A stretch of DNA of 8,879 bases from CAZTVF01 sp964616985. Lineage in GTDB: Bacteria > Planctomycetota > Phycisphaerae > SM23-33. Each line of letters begins with the position of its first letter. Within the stretch, counting starts at the first letter, position 1. Positions 1 to 5,608 of this stretch are shown piece after piece. Under the pieces are notes generated by a model that was given only the letters and a program-made list of their open reading frames with translations, made no database searches and had not been told where the DNA came from. A program made the translations under genes and the position numbers. The DNA lies in NCBI GenBank assembly GCA_964616985.1, contig CAZTVF010000168.1, forward strand, positions 1 through 8,879, read 5' to 3'.

Positions 1-7
1 TCGTCTT

Positions 8-100
8 TTGTGGCATGGGCGTCCCGCCCATGAGTCGCAGGGGCGTCTCGCCCCTGCAGCTTTTCTCGAATATCCACGGGCGAGACGCCCGTGCTACGAG
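8..100 (+). repeat. H repeat, copy 1: palindrome-rich interspersed element
   Basis: About 93 bases made of three small GC-rich palindromic blocks: ATGGGCGTCCCGCCCAT, AGGGGCGTCTCGCCCCT and CGGGCGAGACGCCCG, joined by the AT-richer linker TTTTCTCGAATATCCA. A second copy lies in inverted orientation at 3924-4060. Read as protein on the plus strand the element gives MGVPPMSRRGVSPLQLFSN followed by HGRDARAT, a spurious peptide I recall from planctomycete annotations (memory, not a search). The element could form a multi-hairpin RNA or act as a non-autonomous mobile or REP-like unit. It runs into the upstream region of lptF but ends 115 bases before the preferred start codon. Its left end may lie slightly before the window. 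Confidence 0.8.
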
Positions 101-203
101 TACAGCACACCCGTCATCTACCGGGCGTCTTCATACGCTATGGATTTCTCCGTCGCTTCCCGTTACACTGCACGGAATTATGCCTCGTGCCCTTGCGGGC
201 GGG

Positions 204-218
204 GCGGAGATATTCTTG
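204..218 (+). promoter_or_regulatory. Ribosome binding site and TTG start of lptF
   Basis: GGAG at 206-209 lies six bases before the TTG at 216. This places the start at LKTLHTYLAKDL, which lines up with the N-terminus of the partner LptG (MKTLDRYIVRNF). The in-frame ATGs at 15 and 180 have no comparable binding site. The one at 15 lies inside the H repeat. Confidence 0.65.
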
Positions 219-1832
219 CTCAAGACTTTGCATACATACTTGGCCAAGGACCTGTTCAAGACGATGGTCCTGGCCCTGGCGGCCTTCACGCTGGTGATGA
301 CCGTCTTCGCGATCATCGAGCCTTTGCGCAAGCGAGGCCTGGGCGCCCAGCAGGCGATCCTGCTGTTCGGCTACATGCTGCCGGTGATGGTCTCGCTGAC
401 GATGCCCATCGCCGCCCTGTTCGCCGCCACCATGGTCTATGGCCGCCTCAGCCAGGACAACGAACTGCTCGCCTGCCGGGCCAGCGGCGTGTCGACGACG
501 GCGCTGCTGCGGCCGGTGCTGCTGCTGGGCGTGATCGTGACGGCATCCACGCTATACCTCAGCAACTCCATCGCCCCCAGCCTCTGGGAGCGGATGGACA
601 TCGTCAAGGCCGACCTGCGCGGCATCATGTACCAGCAACTCAAGTCGCAGATGTACGTGAAGATGGGGACGGTGATCGTTCACGCCGATGCGGTCGCCCC
701 CGAGCGCGACACCCTGTACGGCGTGGTCATTGCCCAGACCGAGAACCCCAAGAACGTCAGCATCGTGGCCATGCAGAGTGCCCAGATGGTCTTCCACACC
801 CATCGTGGGGAGACTTTCGCGGACCTGGACCTCCAGGAGGCGGTCGGCACGCAGAGCAGCAATGAATTCATCGGCCGCGAGGCCCAGCACCCCATCGAGT
901 CGTACCCGATCAAGAAGGGCCTGAAGGAAGACGCGGCCTGGTACCGGTGGGAGCGGCTGCTGTCGACGTTCAAGAATCCCGTCGAGAATGGCGAGATCCA
1001 GCGGTTGCTGGAGGACATCCGGCGCGACGTGGCGCAGGACTGGCTGGCCAAGGACATCGCCGCCGCCATCGAGGCCAACCAGCCTTACACCGGCCTGGGG
1101 GGCAAGAAGCAGACGTGCTCGATCCAGGGCGGCTCGGCCGCCATCAAGAAGGGCGGCGTGGAAATTTCCGCCGACCCCGCCAAGGGCAAGAGGGTCTCGG
1201 TGACCCTGGCCAGCGAAGGCGGGACCAAGACCATCGAGGCCGACGTGGCCCGCGTGGCGACGGAGCGATCGCGGATGCGGAACGTCTCCGTGATCACGAT
1301 GTCGCTGGAAGGCAACGTGAAAGTCCGCATCCAGGGCCGCAAGGGAGACGCCGCCTCCGAGGAATGGGTCGAGCGCGACGACGCGCGTGTCGGCGATCTG
1401 AGCCTGCCCAAGTCGCTGGAGGACAGCCTGGCCAAGGTCGACCTCCGCCAGCTCTATGAGAACCCGGCCGAGCTGACCAGCAGCACGCTGGTGGCCGCCA
1501 GGGTGGCCGCGCTGAAGGATAACGAAGTCACCCGCCTGCAGAGCAAGATCCTCGCCGAGATGCACGGCCGCGTGGCCTACGGCGCCAGCTGCTTCCTCAT
1601 GGTGATGATGGGCGCGGCGATGGGCATGCTGTACCGCGGCGGGCAGATGATCAGTGCGTTCGCGTTGTCGGTGATCCCGGCCTCGGTGGTCATCATCATG
1701 ATGATCATGGGCCAGCAGCTGCTGTGCCACCCCGACCTGCCCCGCCTGTACGGGCTGGCGTCGATCTGGGGGGGTATCGTGATGCTGCTGATCGGAAACG
1801 CCGTGTTGTACCTCAAACTGTTGAGAAGGTGA
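216..1832 (+). CDS. lptF: LPS export permease LptF (YjgP/YjgQ family)
   Basis: Inner-membrane subunit of the ABC exporter LptB2FG, which extracts lipopolysaccharide and passes it to the LptC/A/D bridge. From the TTG start the protein has 538 residues. Three membrane helices are visible near the N-terminus (about 17-37, 47-75 and 97-122) and three near the C-terminus (about 452-471, 478-502 and 512-532), the family topology. The cytoplasmic loop SQDNELLACRASGVS (about 79-93) matches the coupling helix that contacts LptB, including its conserved glutamate. The periplasmic part is about 330 residues, so the protein is much longer than E. coli LptF (about 366). A beta-rich stretch with VEISADP and KTIEADVARV (about 315-350) resembles the jellyroll/OstA-like fold of Lpt proteins. 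LptG follows 12 bases downstream. The family call is firm; F versus G is assigned from gene order and similarity and is less certain. Confidence 0.92.
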   Translation: MLKTLHTYLAKDLFKTMVLALAAFTLVMTVFAIIEPLRKRGLGAQQAILLFGYMLPVMVSLTMPIAALFAATMVYGRLSQDNELLACRASGVSTTALLRPVLLLGVIVTASTLYLSNSIAPSLWERMDIVKADLRGIMYQQLKSQMYVKMGTVIVHADAVAPERDTLYGVVIAQTENPKNVSIVAMQSAQMVFHTHRGETFADLDLQEAVGTQSSNEFIGREAQHPIESYPIKKGLKEDAAWYRWERLLSTFKNPVENGEIQRLLEDIRRDVAQDWLAKDIAAAIEANQPYTGLGGKKQTCSIQGGSAAIKKGGVEISADPAKGKRVSVTLASEGGTKTIEADVARVATERSRMRNVSVITMSLEGNVKVRIQGRKGDAASEEWVERDDARVGDLSLPKSLEDSLAKVDLRQLYENPAELTSSTLVAARVAALKDNEVTRLQSKILAEMHGRVAYGASCFLMVMMGAAMGMLYRGGQMISAFALSVIPASVVIIMMIMGQQLLCHPDLPRLYGLASIWGGIVMLLIGNAVLYLKLLRR

Positions 1833-1844
1833 GCCCGCGGCATC

Positions 1845-3230
1845 ATGAAGACGCTTGACCGCTACATTGTCCGCAACTTCCTGACCTCGGCCCTGGTCTG
1901 GTTCGTGGTGTTCATGGCCCTGCGGACCGTGTCGGACCTGTTCATCAACATGGACGAGTTCGCCAAGCAGAACAAGAAGTTCGTCGACCTCGTCGGCGTG
2001 ATCTCCAGCTTCTACGGCTACCAGATGCTCGTGTACTTCACCGAGCTGGGCGGCATCATCATCACGGCCGCGGCGGCGTTCTCGCTGGCCACCATGAACC
2101 GCACCAACGAGCTGACGGCGATGCTGGCCAGCGGCGTGAGCCTCCACCGCGTGATCGTGCCCATCATCCTGTGCTCGATCCTGATGAGCGGGCTGATCGT
2201 GATCGACCAGGAGTTCATCATCCCGCGCGTGTCGGACAAGCTGGTGCGATCGCGCGACGACACCGACGCCGAGAGCGCGTTCCAGATCCGCCTGCTGACC
2301 GACGGCAGGGGGTCGGTGTGGTACGCCAACCATTACTACCCGCGCGAGACGAGGATGGAGTCGCCGCTGGTGCTGCTGCGGAACCGCCAGTTCCAGGTCA
2401 CCGGGCGGCTGTCGGGCACCGAGGCCAGGGCGGCCGAGATCAATGGCCAGACCGGCTGGCTGCTGACCAATGGCGTGTATGCCCCGCTGACGGGCGACGA
2501 GGTGCCGTGGGAGAATTCGCCGCGGTGCGCGTCGGTGTATTCCGCCGTCGACCCCAACGCGCTGTGCAGCGTGCTGGCGCGGTCCCAGAACGTGGACCCC
2601 AACGGCACCGCGCCCGTGGGCCCCATCCGGCTGCTCGACGGGGCCTACAACATGCTGATCGAGGCCGACCGTTTCGAGCCCGACGCCCCGCGCCCGCTCA
2701 AGACCCGCCAGGGCCGGCTGGAGAACGTGCGCTTCACCTTCAACGATCCCGAGGGCGGCGGCGTGGTCAAGTTCATCGCCGCCTCGGCCACCTGGCAGCG
2801 CGATGGCCGCGACCGCGGCTACTGGTCGCTCGACGGCGGCATGATGTTCTACCCCTCGGACATGACGCCCGAGGACCTGACGCTGCGGCGGTCCAGCCAC
2901 TATCTCGAGTACATGTCCTCCAGCGACCTGGCCAGCCTGAACCACCTGCGCCGCGTGCCGGACATCGACGCGGTGCTGCTGACGCGGCATGTGCGGTTCT
3001 CCGAGCCGCTGAACCACCTGGTGATGCTGCTGCTGGGCCTGCCGTTCATCCTCTCGCGCGAGCGGAACATCAAGGCCTCGGCCACGCTGTGCCTGCTCAC
3101 CGTCGGCGCGTTCTACGCCTTCATCTACATCTGCCGCTACATGGGCCTGCCGCCCACGCTCGGCGCCTTCCTGCCCGCTCTGCTCTTCGGCCCCATCGCC
3201 GTACTCATGCTCGACACCGTCAAAACGTGA
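1845..3230 (+). CDS. lptG: LPS export permease LptG (YjgP/YjgQ family)
   Basis: Second transmembrane subunit of LptB2FG, paralogous to the gene before it. The protein has 461 residues, longer than the roughly 360 of E. coli LptG. It starts MKTLDRYIVRNF, and the family's typical amphipathic N-terminal helix leads into membrane helix 1 (about 12-30). Helices 2 and 3 are at about 60-83 and 103-122, with the coupling-helix motif NRTNELTAMLASGVS between them (conserved Glu89). A soluble periplasmic domain spans about 125-385, followed by three C-terminal helices (about 390-404, 411-431 and 438-457). GAAGGTGA overlaps the lptF stop and serves as ribosome binding site, so the two genes are probably translationally coupled. 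Codon use is strongly GC-rich, as in lptF. The LptB ATPase is not in the window. Confidence 0.92.
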   Translation: MKTLDRYIVRNFLTSALVWFVVFMALRTVSDLFINMDEFAKQNKKFVDLVGVISSFYGYQMLVYFTELGGIIITAAAAFSLATMNRTNELTAMLASGVSLHRVIVPIILCSILMSGLIVIDQEFIIPRVSDKLVRSRDDTDAESAFQIRLLTDGRGSVWYANHYYPRETRMESPLVLLRNRQFQVTGRLSGTEARAAEINGQTGWLLTNGVYAPLTGDEVPWENSPRCASVYSAVDPNALCSVLARSQNVDPNGTAPVGPIRLLDGAYNMLIEADRFEPDAPRPLKTRQGRLENVRFTFNDPEGGGVVKFIAASATWQRDGRDRGYWSLDGGMMFYPSDMTPEDLTLRRSSHYLEYMSSSDLASLNHLRRVPDIDAVLLTRHVRFSEPLNHLVMLLLGLPFILSRERNIKASATLCLLTVGAFYAFIYICRYMGLPPTLGAFLPALLFGPIAVLMLDTVKT

Positions 3231-3238
3231 CGGAAGCA

Positions 3239-3280
3239 GTAGCCGGTGGCCGGTAGCCGGTGGCCCGTAAGCCGGCAGCC
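3239..3280 (+). repeat. 14-bp tandem repeat, three units, after lptG
   Basis: The units are GTAGCCGGTGGCCG, GTAGCCGGTGGCCC and a degenerate GTAAGCCGGCAGCC, placed end to end and starting nine bases after the lptG stop. They mark the point where GC-rich core sequence gives way to AT-richer accessory sequence. No U-tract follows, so this is not an evident intrinsic terminator. Confidence 0.8.
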
Positions 3281-3414
3281 ATTTCCCGTTCTTGTGCGAG
3301 CTCATTGGAATCAAATTGCAGGCCGTGAAGGTACAGAACATGAAGATCGAGAACTGTTTCCTGCCGCGCGATTACTTGCCTTCGGAAAACAAGATTATCA
3401 ACTCAACAACATGA
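3271..3414 (+). pseudogene. Open-frame remnant, possible toxin tail, overlapping the Imm44-like gene
   Basis: A frame of 47 codons is open from the end of the tandem repeat to a TGA at 3412-3414, which overlaps the ATG of the next gene as ATGA. Its last residues read CFLPRDYLPSENKIINSTT. It has no convincing start or ribosome binding site; an ATG lies at 3340. In toxin-immunity pairs the toxin gene often ends in such an overlap with its immunity gene, so this could be the 3' end of a lost or truncated toxin. I do not recognise the sequence, and an open frame this short can occur by chance. Confidence 0.3.
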
Positions 3415-3800
3415 GACTAAATATACTGTGCGATGCCGATTGGGAGTCACGACTCGACAGAGTCTTGAGGGAGTTGTCTGCGTCCGGCTACAGGAGCGCG
3501 TTTGAGGCCAGAGACTACGGTGATGGCTTGAATGGAATTGCTATCGTTTTGATGTGCAGAGATCCGCAGCTCAAATTCAAGCGGCGAATCAGATTGGCGA
3601 AAAACACGAAATTGATATATATGGATATTATGCTCGACCTCGACGCTTTCCGTGAAATGAACGACGATGGCCGGAGGAGCGCTGTGGTTGATCGTCTGGC
3701 AGATGAAGTTCCGGCTGTCCTTTGCAGATATTCAATTGCTGGCTTTGACCGCGAACAGTTTACCGCAGACTTCAGAAGCTGGCTCAGTACCATCGGATGA
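3411..3800 (+). CDS. Imm44-like immunity protein (probable)
   Basis: A soluble protein of 129 residues, starting MRLNILCDADWESRLD. No signal peptide or membrane helix is seen. Motifs: RDYGDGLNGIAIVLMC (about 34-49), then KFKRRIRLAKNTKLIYMDIM (about 55-74), a helical segment around AVVDRLADEVP, and a C-terminal GFDREQFTADFRSWL (about 112-126). This order (YGDG motif, a KxRxR strand pair, acidic helix, FDxxxFxxDxxxWL end) matches my memory of the Imm44 family, immunity proteins of bacterial polymorphic toxins. The expected role is to bind and neutralise a cognate toxin in the cytoplasm. I chose the ATG at 3411 because sequence upstream in this frame is translated tandem repeat. No strong ribosome binding site is visible; translation may be coupled to the upstream frame. 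GC is well below that of lptFG, with ATA, AAA and TTG codons, suggesting acquisition by transfer. Gene reality is likely; the family is moderately certain. Confidence 0.7.
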   Translation: MRLNILCDADWESRLDRVLRELSASGYRSAFEARDYGDGLNGIAIVLMCRDPQLKFKRRIRLAKNTKLIYMDIMLDLDAFREMNDDGRRSAVVDRLADEVPAVLCRYSIAGFDREQFTADFRSWLSTIG

Positions 3801-3810
3801 TTTTGAGTTG

Positions 3811-3838
3811 GTAGGGTGCGTGGCTTGCCATGCACCAT
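3811..3838. repeat. S palindrome, copy 1 (variant)
   Basis: Imperfect palindrome GGTGCGTGGC-TT-GCCATGCACC (3815-3836) preceded by GTAG, eleven bases after the Imm44-like stop. It has the same design as the two later S copies (GTAGGGTGGGCTGG...) but different arms. There is no U-tract, so it is not a classic terminator, although it could still protect mRNA ends. Confidence 0.6.
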
Positions 3839-3853
3839 GGACACTTGGCCGCT

Positions 3854-3889
3854 GCCGGCGAGCGCGGGGCTTGCCGTCTGGGGCCTCGA
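3854..3889 (+). repeat. U repeat, copy 1 (leader of the R repeat)
   Basis: GCCGGCGAGCGCGGGGCTTG followed by CCGTCTGGGG and CCTCGA. It aligns over about 36 bases, with a handful of mismatches, to 5135-5171. Both copies lie shortly upstream of an R repeat in the same order, so U is probably the 5' edge of the larger repeat unit. In this copy the H element sits between U and R. Confidence 0.5.
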
Positions 3890-3923
3890 CCCGCGATGCG
3901 GCCAGCTGGCCTCGACAGGGCAG

Positions 3924-4060
3924 TCGCATTCTCGTAGCACGGGCGTCTCGCTCGCCGCGGCGCGCGTCTCGCCCATGGATATTCGAGAAACACTTCAGGG
4001 GCGAGACGCCGCTGCGACTCATGGGCGGGACGCCCATGCCACAAGAAGCCGAGAATGCGA
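3924..4060 (-). repeat. H repeat, copy 2, inverted, with 11-bp terminal inverted repeats
   Basis: Reverse complement of the element at 8-100: it starts CTCGTAGCACGGGCGTCTCG, contains the linker GGATATTCGAGAAA and ends GGGCGGGACGCCCATGCCAC. It differs by an extra GC-rich block of roughly 20 bases (about 3951-3972). Its flanks form a perfect inverted repeat, TCGCATTCTCG (3924-3934) and CGAGAATGCGA (4050-4060), so the whole segment could fold into one long stem or be a MITE-like unit. Related sequence (GGCCAGCTGGCCTCGACAGGG and CCCTGCCGGCCTCGAGACGGG) lies on either side, suggesting it interrupted or duplicated part of the U/R repeat unit. Confidence 0.75.
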
Positions 4061-4065
4061 TGGCC

Positions 4066-4216
4066 CTGCCGGCCTCGAGACGGGCCTTGTGCCGACTTCC
4101 AGCATCGCATAGAATCTCAGCGTCATCGGGTGGTTTGGGCAGCACAGGTCCTTTCCCAGGCGGCGAAGATGGTAGCGACGATGCAGACAGCGGCGTTGCG
4201 CACGCGGCCGGCCGAG
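4066..4216 (+). repeat. R repeat, copy A (truncated at its 3' end)
   Basis: About 150 bases nearly identical to the first half of copy B (5186-5335). The shared core includes GCCGACTTCCAGCATCGCAT, GGTTTGGGCAGCACAGGTCC and AAGATGGTAGCGACGATGCA. The similarity breaks off at about 4216, and the second half seen in copies B and C is missing. A short match (GACGATTGG, 4260-4268) may be a remnant of it. The copy lies about 65 bases upstream of the ankyrin lipoprotein gene, in the same direction. Confidence 0.85.
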
Positions 4217-4282
4217 GCCTATTTGTCTCGGGGCAACTTTAGAGAAGGTACCCCGACCCGACGATTGGGTGAGGAGCGGCGA

Positions 4283-5047
4283 ATGAATATGAACATGCTC
4301 CATCTTAGGCGTCTGCTGCCAATCATGATTCTTGCAGTGTTCTCGGCGTCCTGCACAAGTCCATCCAGGAAAACAGATGCAAACGAAGGACGTTTGGCTG
4401 GGGCGGCCGCCAATGGAAACATGGCCCGCGTCATCGAACTCCTGGATTCCGGCGCAGACATAAATGAGAATGCCCCACACTGGGGAACGGCCCTGGACGC
4501 GGCGGCTCTTGAGGGGCATACGGAAATCGTGAGGTTGCTTCTGACGCGTGGGGCCGACAGCAATGTGGGATGCCCCCTAGGCGCCGCGACTGTCAGGCAC
4601 AATGTTGAGATTATCAACATACTGCTGAGTCAGGGAGCGAAGGTAAACGCTCCATCACCCGAATACAGGTCGTGCGCTCTGGCCACGGCAGCATACTACG
4701 GTTACGCGGACATCATTGAGTTGTTCATCAAGCGTGGCGCTGACGTGAACGGATCGCCTGGAGGTTCCAGCCCCTTATCATCGGCAGCGAGCCGCGGACA
4801 TGTGGCTGCCATGGGCGTCTTGCTCGCCAATGGCGCCAACGTGAACGCCCAGAATGAAGATGGTTACACCCCTTTGCATTCGGCGGCTTGGAGCAACAAA
4901 GTAGACGCCGTCAGTTATCTGCTGGATCACGGCGCTGATATGCACAGGCGGAACTGCCAAGGTAAGACACCCATGGATCTTGCGCAGGAACGAGGCCATC
5001 ACTTGATTGTGGGCCTATTGCGTGACAAGGAGAAGTCACGATGGTGA
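4283..5047 (+). CDS. Ankyrin-repeat lipoprotein
   Basis: A protein of 254 residues. A lipoprotein signal peptide is visible: positively charged start MNMNMLHLRR, hydrophobic LLPIMILAVF, then SASC with Cys24 as the likely lipidated residue. About seven ankyrin repeats follow (36-61, 67-93, 97-122, 129-155, 162-188, 194-220 and a partial one at 227-248). They carry hallmark strings such as GADINENAPHWGTALDAAAL, GYTPLHSAA and GKTPMDLAQERGH. Ankyrin repeats bind proteins, and ankyrin proteins are known immunity partners in polymorphic toxin loci. With the lipid anchor, it should sit in the periplasm or on the outer membrane. GAGGAG lies six bases before the ATG at 4283, which fixes this start over in-frame upstream codons within the R repeat. 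An overlapping frame ends in TGA at 4284-4286 (last residues EKVPRPDDWVRSGE); its meaning is unclear. The specific partner is unknown. Confidence 0.88.
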   Translation: MNMNMLHLRRLLPIMILAVFSASCTSPSRKTDANEGRLAGAAANGNMARVIELLDSGADINENAPHWGTALDAAALEGHTEIVRLLLTRGADSNVGCPLGAATVRHNVEIINILLSQGAKVNAPSPEYRSCALATAAYYGYADIIELFIKRGADVNGSPGGSSPLSSAASRGHVAAMGVLLANGANVNAQNEDGYTPLHSAAWSNKVDAVSYLLDHGADMHRRNCQGKTPMDLAQERGHHLIVGLLRDKEKSRW

Positions 5048-5160
5048 AAAGGGCAGGAACCGGTCAGGCTATTGATGATGTCCTACTGGCCGAAATGATA
5101 CCAAGAAAAGACACCCGGCCACGCCGCAAGAGATGCCGGCGAGTGGAGAGCTTGCCGTAG
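5041..5160 (+). pseudogene. Truncated coupled gene start (39 codons)
   Basis: The ATG overlaps the stop region of the ankyrin gene (ATGGTGA) and follows a textbook ribosome binding site, AAGGAGA at 5027-5033, with seven bases of spacing. The peptide begins MVKRAGTGQAIDDVLLAEMI and ends at TAG 5158-5160. From about codon 32 the sequence is the U repeat (5135-5171), so the frame after RRKR is repeat-derived. The likeliest reading is the 5' end of a gene once coupled to the ankyrin gene and cut off when the U/R repeat joined here. It could instead be a genuine small protein. No family recognised. Confidence 0.4.
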
Positions 5161-5171
5161 GGGGGCCTTGA
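5135..5171 (+). repeat. U repeat, copy 2 (leader of the R repeat)
   Basis: Aligns with 3854-3889: GCCGGCGAG, then CTTGCCGT and GGGGGCCTTGA. It lies directly before R copy B and provides the final codons of the truncated frame starting at 5041. Confidence 0.5.
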
Positions 5172-5185
5172 TTCAGCGAGGCGGC

Positions 5186-5503
5186 CTGCCGGCCTCGAAA
5201 CGAGCCTTGTGCCGACTTCCAGCATCGCATAGAATCTCAGAGTCATCGGGTGGTTTGGGCAGCACAGGTCCTTTCCCAGGCGGCGAAGATGGTAGCGACG
5301 ATGCAGACAGCGGCGTTGCGCAGGCGGACGGCCGGGGCCACATCCCGCCAGAATCCCTGGCGACTGGCTCCTTCCCCCATGTCTGCATCCCGGCCCCCAA
5401 GCCGATCGATCGCTCCGCGTGAAACGCACAGTGTCCCCAGACGATTAGTGAATTCCTCCACCATTTCTTCGGCTAGATTGTGCGAAAGTTACCTCGAGAG
5501 CAC
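5186..5503 (+). repeat. R repeat, copy B (most complete)
   Basis: About 318 bases. The first half matches copy A and the second half matches copy C, including CGGCCCCCAAGCCGATCGAT, GAATTCCTCCACCATTTCTT and the end block GTGCGAAAGTTACCTCGAGA. No convincing gene lies inside. On the minus strand a 73-codon frame (MVEEFTNRLGTL..., ending AAWERTCAAQTTR) is open, but copies B and C differ by a 12-base gap and single-base indels, which argues against a maintained protein. The R similarity to copy C ends exactly where a different open frame begins (see 5477-5608). Confidence 0.85.
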
Positions 5504-5608
5504 ATTGCTGATATAACAGCGGACTTTAAGGAGGCAGTAGACAAATGGAATGAGCAAGCCAAACAAGGATTGTCAACGGAGCTGGATCCAAAGGATGTGG
5601 GGCTATGA
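5477..5608 (+). pseudogene. Open-frame remnant, possible toxin tail, overlapping the lipoprotein gene
   Basis: A frame of 43 codons open after TAG 5474-5476, ending in TGA 5606-5608 that overlaps the next ATG as ATGA. The first codons (IVRKLPREH) lie in R. The rest is unique and reads DITADFKEAVDKWNEQAKQG, then LSTELDPKDVGL: charged, helical-looking and protein-like. In R copy C the same frame gives FLHHFSGWIVRELPGEH and then a different short end (TLPIPVPG, stop at 7141-7143). The pattern of a conserved lead followed by a variable tail recalls polymorphic toxin C-termini, here without the toxin body. The stop codon inside the lead (Trp in copy C, TAG here) marks it as broken. Confidence 0.35.

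Noticed and set aside
15..215. N-terminal extension of lptF from ATG 15 or ATG 180
   Set aside because: The first part is translated H repeat, no ribosome binding site precedes either ATG, and the family N-terminus begins at about 216.
552..3341. A 929-codon open frame on the minus strand
   Set aside because: It lies antisense to lptF and lptG, whose GC-ending codons suppress stops in this frame. The translation is low-complexity, rich in His, Gly, Arg and Ala, with no domain.
5243..5464. Minus-strand frames inside R (MVEEF...), also at 6867-7077
   Set aside because: Single-base indels and a 12-base gap between copies and mostly non-synonymous differences argue against a maintained gene. 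Kept only as a finding about R.
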